Program-made: the position numbers and the translations under genes
Shown here: positions 10,952 through 19,051 of the stretch, piece after piece
How the letters are laid out: each line of letters opens with the position of its first letter
Position numbering within the stretch: the stretch's first letter is position 1
The notes under the pieces: model-generated
Seen by the model: the letters and a program-made list of their open reading frames with translations, nothing else
Databases searched by the model: none
What the model was told of the DNA's origin: nothing
Origin: Micrococcus sp. EYE_212
Lineage (GTDB): Bacteria > Actinomycetota > Actinomycetes > Actinomycetales > Micrococcaceae
Assembly (NCBI RefSeq): GCF_023147585.1
Contig: NZ_JAHXOZ010000001.1
Location: forward strand, 248,001-312,000
Direction: 5' to 3'
Length of the DNA stretch: 64,000 nucleotides

Positions 10952-11514
10952 TGGCCGCGCGGGGGGAGACGACGGCCGACCGGGGGGGCGGGCGCGGGGC
11001 AGATCGCCGGCCCGGCACTGCGGGTGCGGTGGCCCTCGGCGGTGCCGCGGGCGTGCTGTGCGGCGCGGGGGTGATGAACGCGGTGACCGCGCTGGCCGGG
11101 GCGCCGAACTTCCGCGGCACGTTCGGTGCCGCGTTCGGGGCGGTCGACGTGCTCGTCCAGGCCCTGCCGCTGTTCGTGGTGAACGTGCTCGGTTCGTTCC
11201 TGCTCGGCCTGCTGTGGGCGGCCTCGCGACGCCGCGGGCCGGACTGGCGTCCACGCCTGGTGGCGGGGCTGGGAACCGGCTTCCTCGGTGCGTTCACCAC
11301 CATCTCCAGCGCCGTCGCCCTGATGCTGTGGCCGGTGCGGCTGGGCGCCGCGGCGTCCGGGGCGGGTGGTGTCCTCGCCGCGGCGACGTCGGTGCTGCTG
11401 GTGCTCGCGCTGATGGCTGCACTCTCGACGGCGGCGGCCGTGCTCGGCCTGCGCACCGGGGGCGCCCCGGCGTCGCGCGTGGTCGGGACGGATCGTTCGG
11501 AGGAGGACGCATGA
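10951..11514 (+). CDS. crcB: Fluoride channel CrcB/Fluc, first subunit
   Basis: 187-residue membrane protein with four predicted helices after a basic, disordered 30-residue N terminus. Fluc hallmarks are present: the pore asparagine segment NVLGSFLLGLLW and the GTGFLGAFTTISS break helix. It exports fluoride as an antiparallel dimer. It overlaps hisN by one base and the second crcB by four bases, so the two channel halves are co-translated, as in organisms with heterodimeric Fluc. Confidence 0.85.
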   Translation: MAARGETTADRGGGRGADRRPGTAGAVALGGAAGVLCGAGVMNAVTALAGAPNFRGTFGAAFGAVDVLVQALPLFVVNVLGSFLLGLLWAASRRRGPDWRPRLVAGLGTGFLGAFTTISSAVALMLWPVRLGAAASGAGGVLAAATSVLLVLALMAALSTAAAVLGLRTGGAPASRVVGTDRSEEDA

Positions 11515-11957
11515 GCGGCGCGGGATACGAGGTCTTCCTTCTCTTCCAGGTGGCCCTCCTGGCCTGCCTCGCGGCGGGCGGGGCGCTCGGCGCCCTGGCG
11601 CGCCGGCGCCTGACGGACCGGCTCGGCCCCCGGGGTCTGCTCACCGCCAACACGACGGCGGCCCTGCTCCTCGGCGTCACCGTCGGCCTGGCCGTGCCGG
11701 AGCTGGTGTACGCGTCCGGGGGCTGGGGCGACGGCCAGGGGTTCATACTCGTCGCGGCGGTGTCCGCCGTGGTGTCCGGGTTCTGCCTCGCCCTGGGGAC
11801 GTGGTCCACAGTGGCCGCTGAGGCCGCCGACGCCGTGCTCGCCCGTCGATGGGGCGCGGCCGCTCGCCTGTGGGCCGCGCAGCTGGGGCTGGGGCTGGTG
11901 GCCGTCGTCGTCGGCTGGGGCGCCGGCCTGGGCCTGCGCGCGGTCCTGGCCGGCTGA
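11511..11957 (+). CDS. crcB: Fluoride channel CrcB/Fluc, second subunit
   Basis: 148 residues with four predicted helices. It starts at an ATG overlapping the first crcB stop (ATGA). It keeps the family plan: NTTAALLLG at the pore asparagine site and GFCLALGTWSTV at the TTFST site. It is more diverged than its partner, with tryptophan in place of the second pore phenylalanine. The differing signatures suggest an obligate heterodimer. No fluoride riboswitch is seen upstream. Confidence 0.8.
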   Translation: MSGAGYEVFLLFQVALLACLAAGGALGALARRRLTDRLGPRGLLTANTTAALLLGVTVGLAVPELVYASGGWGDGQGFILVAAVSAVVSGFCLALGTWSTVAAEAADAVLARRWGAAARLWAAQLGLGLVAVVVGWGAGLGLRAVLAG

Positions 11958-11977
11958 GGGGCGGGCGGGCGCGCCCG

Positions 11978-12709
11978 CTAGGCCCGTCTCGCTCGCCCCG
12001 CGAGGGCGTCGTGGAGGAGCATGATGCGGCGCAGTCGCCACCGCTGCAGGCCGGCGACCACGGAGAGGATCAGGGCGCCCGCAGCGAAGGCGAGGAACGT
12101 GATCAGGCCGTCGCCCACATCCCCCTGCAGGGCGATGACCCCGCCGATGGCCAGGCCGATGACCACCGAGGTGGGGCCCAGGACTCTGGCGGGCAGGGCC
12201 GTCACGGCCGCCCCGCGGAGCTCGGGGGCCGGCAGCGCTGACGTCCCCCTCGCGATCTGGCCCTCACGGCCGCAGGCCCAGGCGAAGTAGCGGCGCCGCA
12301 GCGCGTACCGACGCACCGTCTGGGCGGCATCGTGGAGCGCGGCGCACACGAACGGGTAGACGACCACCATCGAAGGCAGCTGCTGGGGAAGCCCCGGGAC
12401 GGACCTCATCGCCGCGTCCATCAGGTCCGTCCCCGTGATCGCGTCCAGGCCGACGACGACGAGGATCCCGCCCAGGGCACCGAACAGACAGACGTACATC
12501 ATCACCAGTGCCAGCCGGCCGACCACCTGGGCCGCCCCCGCAACGGTACCCGTGCCGATGCCCGCGGCGCGGGCTTCCTCGAACTCGCGCCGCCGCTGCT
12601 CCCGGGACAGGCCGGTGCGCCGCCGCTCGTGCGCCAGTGCCTGGGCGGCCTCGTCGACGTCGCCCGTCCCGAAGGCCCGCTCGCGCTCGCTCCGACGCAT
12701 CGCGCGCAC
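11978..12709 (-). CDS. Integral membrane protein of unknown function
   Basis: 243 residues from GTG 12709 (ATG 12700 is also possible; neither has a good ribosome-binding site). A charged N-terminal 55 residues precede hydrophobic segments at about 62-90 and 108-125 and two more between about 178 and 220. No family motif is recognised. Coding-like sequence continues upstream of the GTG in the same frame to a TGA at 12794-12796, which is itself five codons after an ATG at 12811 with a strong GAGAGGGG site. The annotated start may therefore be a fallback in a gene whose 5' end is interrupted. It converges on crcB. Confidence 0.65.
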   Translation of the reverse strand: MRAMRRSERERAFGTGDVDEAAQALAHERRRTGLSREQRRREFEEARAAGIGTGTVAGAAQVVGRLALVMMYVCLFGALGGILVVVGLDAITGTDLMDAAMRSVPGLPQQLPSMVVVYPFVCAALHDAAQTVRRYALRRRYFAWACGREGQIARGTSALPAPELRGAAVTALPARVLGPTSVVIGLAIGGVIALQGDVGDGLITFLAFAAGALILSVVAGLQRWRLRRIMLLHDALAGRARRA

Positions 12710-12883
12710 GATCAGGCGCGCAGACTGCTCCGGCGACGTCTGGTGAGGACCGCCGGACGGGTTCCGAGCGGCCTCGACACCCGTCGTCGCCGCTCATACA
12801 TCGAGGTGCATCCCCGTCCCCTCTCGTCTGACGGCCATTCTGCGGTCCGGGCACGGGTCGCCGCACACCGGGCGCGGACACGA

Positions 12884-12920
12884 GGAAGGCCCCGGAATCG
12901 TGACGATTCCGGGGCCTTCC
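12884..12920 (-). terminator. Terminator of ssrA
   Basis: 18-bp perfect inverted repeat (12884-12901 and 12903-12920) with a one-base centre, ending 13 bases past the mature 3' end of tmRNA on the minus strand. Confidence 0.85.
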
Positions 12921-12932
12921 CGTGGTGGTGAG

Positions 12933-13300
12933 TGGAGCCGGCGGGAATTGAACCCGCGTCCGATGTGGTGTTGCCAGGTCTTCTCCGGGCGCAGTCTGCT
13001 ATGGGTGTTGCTCGGCCCTGTCCGTCCCGCAGACGGGCGGACAACCCGGGCCCAGCCGGATTGATGTCGGCATCACGACCCCCGGCGAGGGTGACGCCCA
13101 GTGGCTATCTAGCTGACGCCATGATCCGGGACGACAGCGATCCCGGGATGACGGACTCGGTCACTGATCAGGCAGCGAGAGCGAAGTCAGTGCGCTTAGA
13201 AGTGGCACTTATTGGTTTGCAGAGAGCGTTGACGAGATGACTCTGCATCCTCGGCCCGCTTCCCCCGACTCGACACACACCGTCGAAACCGATCGGCCCC
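12933..13300 (-). ncRNA. ssrA: Transfer-messenger RNA (tmRNA)
   Basis: About 368 bases before CCA addition. The 5' end GGGGCCGATCGGTTTCGAC pairs through GGGGCCG with CGGCTCC at the 3' end (one G-U). The T-arm is GCGGGTTCAATTCCCGC, and CCA is not encoded. Minus-strand 13206-13168 encodes the proteolysis tag ATSKRTDFALAA followed by TGA, with the C-terminal ALAA seen in almost all tags. With SmpB it rescues stalled ribosomes and marks the product for proteases. It lies downstream of smpB in the same direction and has its own SigR-type promoter at 13374-13399. Confidence 0.95.
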
Positions 13301-13373
13301 TGGGGGCGACTCCTCTATGAGGTTGTCAATCACCACTCGCGCGAACCCGCCTGAACGGGCCTGCGAGATGGAC

Positions 13374-13399
13374 AACGTACCACGGGCGGGGATCATTCC
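13374..13399 (-). promoter_or_regulatory. SigR-type promoter for ssrA (GGAAT-N18-GTT)
   Basis: Minus-strand GGAAT (13399-13395), exactly 18 bases, then GTT (13376-13374): a perfect match to the SigR/SigH consensus. Transcription would start near 13367, leaving about 66 bases to be removed by RNase P before the mature 5' end at 13300. The site lies between the smpB stop (13458) and ssrA. Confidence 0.7.
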
Positions 13400-13457
13400 C
13401 GCAAGGGGGCCCCGCGCGCGCCCGAGTGCCGGCCGTCCGGGTGCCGGCCGCCTCCGC

Positions 13458-13967
13458 TCAGGCCGCGCGGCGGTTGCGGGCCCGCATGGCGCGCTGCGCC
13501 TCGCGGGCGTCCTGCTTCTCGCGCAGCACGTGGCGCTTGTCGTACTCCCGGTTGCCGCGCGCGATCCCGATCTCCACCTTGACCCGGCCGTCCAGGAAGT
13601 ACAGCTGCAGCGGCACGATGGTCAGGCCCGACTCCTGGATCTCACGGCTGATCTTGATCAGCTCCGCACGGTGCAGGAGGAGCTTGCGGCGCCGGCGGGC
13701 GGCGTGGTTGGTCCACGAGCCGTTGAGGTACTCGGGGATGTACACCTGCTCCAGGAACAGCTCGTCCCGGTAGAACACGGCGAACCCGTCCACCAGGGAC
13801 GCCTTGCCCTCGCGCAGCGACTTCACCTCTGTGCCGGTCAGGACCAAGCCGGCCTCGTAGGTGTCGAGGATGGTGTAGTCGTGCCGGGCCTTGCGGTTGG
13901 AGGCGATCACCATGCGCTCGCCGGGCGCCGGCTGCTTGGCGGCCTTGCCCTTCGCGTTCTTTCCCAT
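13458..13967 (-). CDS. smpB: tmRNA-binding protein SmpB
   Basis: 169 residues, close to the usual 160. Motifs: [44 protein letters not shown]-like [10 protein letters not shown], and a basic C-terminal tail that enters the mRNA channel. It binds the tRNA-like domain of tmRNA. ATG 13967 has AAGGAGCC eight bases upstream and matches the family N terminus. It is followed by ssrA in the same direction. Confidence 0.96.
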   Translation of the reverse strand: MGKNAKGKAAKQPAPGERMVIASNRKARHDYTILDTYEAGLVLTGTEVKSLREGKASLVDGFAVFYRDELFLEQVYIPEYLNGSWTNHAARRRRKLLLHRAELIKISREIQESGLTIVPLQLYFLDGRVKVEIGIARGNREYDKRHVLREKQDAREAQRAMRARNRRAA

Positions 13968-14014
13968 GGCCGGGCTCCTTCCGCTTGCGATGCGCGCGTG
14001 ACACAGGGTCACCC

Positions 14015-14020
14015 AGTCTA
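14015..14020 (-). promoter_or_regulatory. -10 box TAGACT for smpB
   Basis: TAGACT on the minus strand predicts a start near 14008, about 40 bases before the smpB ATG. No clear -35 box. Confidence 0.45.
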
Positions 14021-14026
14021 CGGGAC

Positions 14027-14052
14027 GGCCCGCCCGCGGCGGCGGGCGGGCC
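14027..14052 (-). terminator. Terminator of the thiolase-scoA-scoB operon
   Basis: Perfect 11-bp arms (14027-14037, 14042-14052) with a four-base loop, about 33 bases past the scoB stop. Confidence 0.65.
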
Positions 14053-14084
14053 GGTTGCTCCGCTGGGGGCGTAGCAGCCCTGCG

Positions 14085-14762
14085 TCAGGACAGCGGCGCC
14101 CCCGTGAGGGCGCGCACCTGCTCCTCGGTCACGCCGGGAGCGGTCTCCACGAGCGTGAGCTCGGGCTGCTCCGGGGTGCCGACGACGTCGATCACCGCGA
14201 GGTCGGTGATGATGCGGTCCACGACCGCCCGGCCGGTCAGCGGCAGCGAGCACTGCGCGACGATCTTGGGCGTGCCGTCCTTGGCGACGTGGTCCATCAT
14301 GACGATCACGCGGCCGGCGCCGTGGACGAGGTCCATCGCGCCGCCCATGCCCTTGACCATCTTGCCGGGCACCATCCAGTTGGCCAGGTCGCCGGCCGCG
14401 GAGACCTCCATGCCGCCCAGCACGGCGACGTCGATCTTGCCGCCGCGGATCATGCCGAAGCTCATCGCGGAGTCGAAGAAGGACGCGCCCGGGCTCACCG
14501 TGACGGTCTCCTTGCCGGCGTTGATGAGGTCCGGGTCCACGTGGGCCTCGTCCGGGTACGGGCCGACGCCGAGGATCCCGTTCTCCGACTGCAGCACCAC
14601 GGTGCGACCCTCGGGGAGGTGGTTCGGGATGAGCGTGGGCATGCCGATGCCGAGGTTCACGTAGGCGCCGTCCGGGAGCTCCTGGGCGGCGCGGGCGGCC
14701 ATCTGGTCCCGGGTGAGGCCCTGGGGGGCGGGCTGCTGGGCCGGGGCGGTCTGCTCGGTCAT
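14085..14762 (-). CDS. scoB: 3-oxoacid CoA-transferase subunit B
   Basis: 225 residues. The SENGILG motif near residue 60 holds the catalytic glutamate that forms the CoA thioester. GIGMPT and GGMEV motifs are also typical of the beta subunit. With ScoA it moves CoA from succinyl-CoA to acetoacetate (or another 3-oxoacid). The ATG overlaps the scoA stop by four bases (ATGA). With the upstream thiolase it forms a pathway from acetoacetate to two acetyl-CoA. A 3-oxoadipate specificity cannot be excluded from sequence alone. Confidence 0.9.
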   Translation of the reverse strand: MTEQTAPAQQPAPQGLTRDQMAARAAQELPDGAYVNLGIGMPTLIPNHLPEGRTVVLQSENGILGVGPYPDEAHVDPDLINAGKETVTVSPGASFFDSAMSFGMIRGGKIDVAVLGGMEVSAAGDLANWMVPGKMVKGMGGAMDLVHGAGRVIVMMDHVAKDGTPKIVAQCSLPLTGRAVVDRIITDLAVIDVVGTPEQPELTLVETAPGVTEEQVRALTGAPLS

Positions 14763-15580
14763 CGGGTCTCCTCCTGGGCCTCGCCCGGGGCCTGACGCAC
14801 GGTGCGCTTCTCGATCGGCTTCTCGATGTCCGTGCCGACCTCCACGATCCGGTGCACGAACACTCCCGGCAGGTGGACCTCGTCCGGGTCGATCTCCCCG
14901 GGCTCGACGAGCTCCTCCACCTGTGCGATGCACACGCGCCCGGCCATCGCGGCGGGCACGGAGAACTGGCGGGCGGCCTTGTTGAAGACGAGGTTGCCGT
15001 GCCGGTCCCCCTTCTTCGCGTGCACGAGCGCGATGTCCGTGACGATGGACTCCTCGAGCACGTAGACCTGGCGCTCGGCCGGGTCGACGCTGACGTACTG
15101 CTCCCCCAGCACGAACGTGCCCGTCGGCTTGGCCTCCGAGGCCTTCACCACGTTCCCCTCGGCGTCGTAGCGCATGGGCAGGCCGCCCTCGGCGACCTGC
15201 GTGCCCACGCCCGAGCGGGTGTAGAACGCCGGGATGCCGGAGCCGCCGGCGCGCAGCTTCTCCGCGAGGGTGCCCTGCGGCACGAGCTCCACCTCAAGCT
15301 CGCCCTCGAGGTACTGGCGGGCGAACTCCTTGTTCTCCCCCACGTACGAGCTGGTCATCTTGCGGATGCGCTGCGCCGAGAGCAGGACCCCCAGCCCCCA
15401 GCCGTCGACGCCGCAGTTGTTCGAGACGACGGAGAGGTCGTCGGCGCCCTGCTCGAGCAGGGCCTCGACGAGCTGGATGGGGTTGCCGGAGAGGCCGAAC
15501 CCGCCGACGGCGAGCGAGGCGCCGGACGGGATGTCCGCCACCGCCTCGGCCGGGGTGGCGACGGTCTTGTCGAGGGCCAT
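14759..15580 (-). CDS. scoA: 3-oxoacid CoA-transferase subunit A
   Basis: 273 residues. The alpha-subunit glycine loop [10 protein letters not shown] near residue 28, [11 protein letters not shown] and YVGENKEF are characteristic. ATG 15580 has AAGGAGT just upstream. It lies 41 bases after the thiolase stop. A C-terminal charged tail overlaps the start of scoB. Confidence 0.9.
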   Translation of the reverse strand: MALDKTVATPAEAVADIPSGASLAVGGFGLSGNPIQLVEALLEQGADDLSVVSNNCGVDGWGLGVLLSAQRIRKMTSSYVGENKEFARQYLEGELEVELVPQGTLAEKLRAGGSGIPAFYTRSGVGTQVAEGGLPMRYDAEGNVVKASEAKPTGTFVLGEQYVSVDPAERQVYVLEESIVTDIALVHAKKGDRHGNLVFNKAARQFSVPAAMAGRVCIAQVEELVEPGEIDPDEVHLPGVFVHRIVEVGTDIEKPIEKRTVRQAPGEAQEETR

Positions 15581-15621
15581 GGGACTCCTTCGTGGGCGGG
15601 ACGGGTCGTGGCGGTGCCGCG

Positions 15622-16830
15622 TCAGCGGAACAGGATGAGGGCCTCGCCCTGACCGCCGCCGCCGCACAGGGCCACGGCGGTGCGGCCGGAGCCGCGGCGG
15701 TCCAGCTCGAGGGCGGCGTGCAGGGCCAGGCGGGCGCCGGAGGCGCCGATGGGGTGACCCAGGGCGATCGCGCCGCCGTGGATGTTGCACTGCTCGGCGG
15801 AGTAGTCCAGGTCCTTGAGCGACTGCAGGGACACCGCGGCGAACGCCTCGTTGATCTCGATGAAGTCGAGGTCGGAGGCCTCCCAGCCCTGCTTGGCCAG
15901 GGCCGCGGAGATCGCGTCCGAGGGCTGGGAGTGCAGCTGGGAGTCCTTCGGGCCCGCGGTCTGGCCGGGGGCCCCGATGGTGGCGAGGATCGTCAGGCCG
16001 TGCTCCTCGGCGTAGGCGCGGGAGGTCACGACGACGGCGGCGGCGCCGTCCGAGAGCGGCGACGCGTTGCCGGCGGTGATGGTGCCCTCCTTCGCGAAGG
16101 CGGGGCGGAGCTTCGCCAGAGTCTCGGCGGTGGTGTCGGCGCGGACGCCCTCGTCCGCGGAGACCACCACCGGCTCGCCCTTGCGCTGCGGGATCTCGAT
16201 CGGGGCGATCTCGCCCTCGAAGACGCCGTCGGCCTGCGCGGCGGCGGCACGCTGGTGGGACCCGGCCGCGATCTCGTCCTGGGCCGCCCGGTCGAGGCCT
16301 CGCTCGCCGTTGCCGGACTCGGTCAGCTCGCCCATGGCCTCCTTGGTCAGGGCGTCCGTGAGGCCGTCGTAGGCCACGGAGTCGAGCACGGTGACCTCGC
16401 CGTACTTGTAGCCGGCGCGCGCCTTGGGCAGCAGGTGCGGGGCGTTGGTCATGGACTCCTGGCCGCCGGCCACCACGACGTCGGCGTCGCCGAGGCGGAT
16501 GAGGCGTGCGGCGTCGATGATCGCGGTGAGGCCGGAGAGGCAGACCTTGTTGACGGTCATGGCGGGGACCGTCCACGGCAGGCCCGCGGCGAGCGAGGAC
16601 TGGCGCGCGGGGTTCTGCCCCTGCCCCGCCTGGACGACCTGGCCCATGATGACGGTGTCCACCTCGTCCGCGCCGACGCCGGCCCGCTCGAGCGCGTGCC
16701 TGATCGCGTGGGCGCCGAGGTCCATGGCGGTCAAGGAGGCCTGGCCGCCGAGCAGGCGGGTGAACGGGGTGCGGGCGCCGCCCACGATCACGGCGTCGGC
16801 GGGCTGCGGGGCGGGGTGCTCGGTGGTCAT
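15622..16830 (-). CDS. Acetyl-CoA acetyltransferase (thiolase)
   Basis: 402 residues. The acylated cysteine lies in MTVNKVCLSGL near residue 92. The catalytic His is in GGAIALGHPIGASGAR and the second Cys in ALCGGGGQGEA. NEAFAAV completes the active site. It cleaves acetoacetyl-CoA made by ScoAB, or condenses acetyl-CoA. ATG 16830 has TGGAGGATC seven bases upstream. First gene of the thiolase-scoA-scoB operon, behind a promoter with a palindromic operator. Confidence 0.92.
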   Translation of the reverse strand: MTTEHPAPQPADAVIVGGARTPFTRLLGGQASLTAMDLGAHAIRHALERAGVGADEVDTVIMGQVVQAGQGQNPARQSSLAAGLPWTVPAMTVNKVCLSGLTAIIDAARLIRLGDADVVVAGGQESMTNAPHLLPKARAGYKYGEVTVLDSVAYDGLTDALTKEAMGELTESGNGERGLDRAAQDEIAAGSHQRAAAAQADGVFEGEIAPIEIPQRKGEPVVVSADEGVRADTTAETLAKLRPAFAKEGTITAGNASPLSDGAAAVVVTSRAYAEEHGLTILATIGAPGQTAGPKDSQLHSQPSDAISAALAKQGWEASDLDFIEINEAFAAVSLQSLKDLDYSAEQCNIHGGAIALGHPIGASGARLALHAALELDRRGSGRTAVALCGGGGQGEALILFR

Positions 16831-16867
16831 CAGGATCCTCCAGCGGGGGCGGGCCCGGCGTCGCGGG

Positions 16868-16891
16868 CTCAGTGAATGGCAATGAACTGAG
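16868..16891 (-). promoter_or_regulatory. Palindromic operator of the acetoacetate operon
   Basis: A 24-base element with arms CTCAGT and ACTGAG, partly extended inward, lies just downstream of a minus-strand -10 box TACACT (16908-16903; start near 16896) and 38 bases before the thiolase ATG. The position suits a repressor such as an IclR or TetR member, but no regulator gene is adjacent. Confidence 0.45.
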
Positions 16892-16958
16892 ATCACCGCC
16901 AGTGTATGGCGCAGGTCACGTTCGGGCCAGCCGCGTCCGGCATCGGCTCCCCCACGAC

Positions 16959-17002
16959 GACGCCGGCCCGCACCTTCGCTGCGGAAGGTGCGGGCCGGCG
17001 TC
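16959..17002 (-). terminator. Terminator of prfB
   Basis: 19-bp perfect hairpin (16959-16977 and 16984-17002) with a six-base loop, 32 bases after the prfB stop. Confidence 0.8.
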
Positions 17003-17033
17003 GGGACCCGGGGGCGGGGCGCCCCGGGAGGGA

Positions 17034-18167
17034 TCAGGCCTGCTCGGCCTCGTCGCGGGCGATCTGGGCCTGCTCGGCGCGCCAGCGGATGCCGGCGTCG
17101 ATGAAGTCGGTGATCTGACCGTCGAACACGGAGGCGGGGTTGCCCTCCTCGTGGCCCGTGCGCAGATCCTTGACCATCTGGTACGGGTTCAGCACGTAGG
17201 AGCGCATCTGGTCGCCCCAGGACGCCTTCACGTCGCCGGCCATCTCCTTCTTCTTCGCGTTCTCCTCGGCCTTGCGCTGCAGGAGCAGGCGGGACTGGAG
17301 GACGCGCAGGGCGGCGGCGCGGTTCTGGATCTGCGACTTCTCGTTCTGCATGGAGACGACGATGCCCGTGGGGATGTGCGTCATGCGCACAGCGGAGTCC
17401 GTGGTGTTCACGGACTGGCCACCGGGGCCCGAGGAGCGGAACACGTCCACCTTGATCTCGGACTCGGGGATCTCGATGGAGTCGTCCGACTCGATGAGCG
17501 GCACGACCTCGACGGCGGCGAAGGAGGTCTGGCGGCGGCCCTGGTTGTCGAAGGGGCTGATGCGCACCAGGCGGTGCGTGCCGGCCTCCACGGAGAGGGT
17601 GCCGAACGCGAAGGGCGCGTTGACCTCGAAGGTCACGGACTTCAGGCCCGCCTCCTCCGCATAAGCGGTGTCCATGACCTTGGTGGACCAGCCCTTCTGC
17701 TCGGCCCAGCGCAGGTACATGCGCATGAGGGTCTCGGCGAAGTCGGCGGCGTCCACGCCGCCGGCGCCGGCGCGGATGGTGATCACGGCGTCGCGCTGGT
17801 CGTACTCGCCGCTGAGCAACGTGACGACCTCGAGCTCATCGAGGGTCTTGCGGATGCCGACGAGCTCCTCGTCCGCCTCCACCAGCAGGTCCGGCTCGCC
17901 CTCCTCGGTGGCCAGCTCCACGAGGCTCTCCAGGTCCCCGATGCGGTCCGCGAGCGAGGTGATGCGCTTCAGATCCGCCTGCCGGTGGGAGAGCTTCGAG
18001 GTGACCTTCTGGGCCGCCTCGGGGTCGTCCCAGAGGTCGGGCGCGGAGGCCTGCGCCTCGAGGGTATCGATGTCCGCCTTGATGCGCTCGACATCCGAGA
18101 CCTGCTCGATGGAGGCGAGGGTGTGGCGCAGAGCGTCGATCTCTGCGGAGAAGTCAGTGTCAGCCAT
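17034..18167 (-). CDS. prfB: Peptide chain release factor 2
   Basis: 377 residues; recognises UAA and UGA. The [15 protein letters not shown] segment carries the GGQ loop for peptidyl-tRNA hydrolysis, and [13 protein letters not shown] holds the SPF anticodon motif. The frame is continuous from ATG 18167, so the programmed +1 frameshift that autoregulates RF2 in many bacteria is absent. A -10 box TAGACT (18182-18177) ends nine bases before the ATG, giving an almost leaderless mRNA. Confidence 0.96.
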   Translation of the reverse strand: MADTDFSAEIDALRHTLASIEQVSDVERIKADIDTLEAQASAPDLWDDPEAAQKVTSKLSHRQADLKRITSLADRIGDLESLVELATEEGEPDLLVEADEELVGIRKTLDELEVVTLLSGEYDQRDAVITIRAGAGGVDAADFAETLMRMYLRWAEQKGWSTKVMDTAYAEEAGLKSVTFEVNAPFAFGTLSVEAGTHRLVRISPFDNQGRRQTSFAAVEVVPLIESDDSIEIPESEIKVDVFRSSGPGGQSVNTTDSAVRMTHIPTGIVVSMQNEKSQIQNRAAALRVLQSRLLLQRKAEENAKKKEMAGDVKASWGDQMRSYVLNPYQMVKDLRTGHEEGNPASVFDGQITDFIDAGIRWRAEQAQIARDEAEQA

Positions 18168-18256
18168 GGTGGGGCGAGTCTACCGCGCGGGGTGGGGCGG
18201 GGGTGGGGCGACGTCGGCGGCCCGGTCACGGACGATCCCGCCCAGGTCAGCGGGCA

Positions 18257-18262
18257 TAGACT
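18257..18262 (+). promoter_or_regulatory. -10 box TAGACT for the sdhCAB operon
   Basis: Predicted start near 18269, 27 bases before sdhC, whose ribosome-binding site GGGAG follows at 18286-18290. No clear -35 box. Confidence 0.45.
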
Positions 18263-18295
18263 CACAGGGCAGTCACCGAACCGCCGGGAGTCGCC

Positions 18296-19051
18296 ATGGC
18301 ACAGTCCACCGTCCGCCGTCCCGCCGCTGCGCCGAAGGGCCCCGGGGTCCGCGCGACCCCGGTCCGCCACGGCCCCTCGAACGCCCTGCTGAAGGTGGTC
18401 ATGGCCCTCACGGGTGCCGTCTTCACCGCGTTCGTGTTCGTGCACATGATCGGCAACCTGAAGGTCTACCAGGGCGCCGAGCACTTCAACGCCTACGCCC
18501 ATTGGCTGCGCGCCGCGTTCGAGCCCGTCCTCCCCCACGAGGGCCTGCTCTGGATCCTGCGGGCGTTCCTCCTCCTGTGCCTCATCGGCCACGTGTGGGC
18601 CGCCGCGCTGATCGTGATCCGGGCCCGGCGCGCTCGGGGCCCGCACCCGCGGCGAAGGATCCGGCCCGGCTCGTGGCTGACGCGCGCGATGCCCACCACG
18701 GGCGTCGTGCTGCTCCTCTTCCTGGTCTTCCACGTGCTCGACCTGACGCTGGGGGCCCGGCCCGCGGCGCCCGACGCGTTCCAGGCCGCGACGCCCGAAG
18801 CGAGCAGCGCCTATGCCAACGTGATCGCCAGCTTCAGCCGCTGGCCCGCCTCGCTCGTCTACATCCTGGCCATGCTGGCCCTCGCGGCGCACCTCATCCA
18901 TGGGATCGTGGCCATGGTGGCGGACCTCGGCATCGCCGGCGGCCCCCGCTTCTGGGGCGTCCTGAAGCTGATCGCCCTGGTGCTCGGCCTCGTGATCGCG
19001 ATCGGCAACATCACCATCCCCCTCGCCGTCCTGACGGGAGCCCTCGCATGA
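18296..19051 (+). CDS. sdhC: Succinate dehydrogenase cytochrome b subunit
   Basis: 251 residues with five hydrophobic helices starting at about 36, 85, 130, 180 and 220. Conserved histidines are suitable as haem ligands (VHMIGN, HVWAAA, FHVLDL, AHLIHGI). The single five-helix subunit, with no sdhD, is the di-haem type B arrangement of Corynebacterium and Bacillus that links succinate oxidation to menaquinone. The stop overlaps sdhA by four bases. Confidence 0.88.
   Translation: MAQSTVRRPAAAPKGPGVRATPVRHGPSNALLKVVMALTGAVFTAFVFVHMIGNLKVYQGAEHFNAYAHWLRAAFEPVLPHEGLLWILRAFLLLCLIGHVWAAALIVIRARRARGPHPRRRIRPGSWLTRAMPTTGVVLLLFLVFHVLDLTLGARPAAPDAFQAATPEASSAYANVIASFSRWPASLVYILAMLALAAHLIHGIVAMVADLGIAGGPRFWGVLKLIALVLGLVIAIGNITIPLAVLTGALA

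Noticed and set aside
10900-10960. Fluoride riboswitch ahead of the crcB pair
   Set aside because: crcB overlaps the hisN stop, leaving no untranslated leader, and no riboswitch-like fold was seen upstream of hisN.
12932-13240. Short open frames and a tRNA-like T-arm sequence in this region
   Set aside because: The whole segment is explained by tmRNA on the minus strand. The T-arm belongs to its tRNA-like domain, so there is no separate tRNA or protein gene.
17034-18167. Programmed frameshift in prfB
   Set aside because: The RF2 frame is uninterrupted from the ATG; there is no early in-frame TGA or slippery site.
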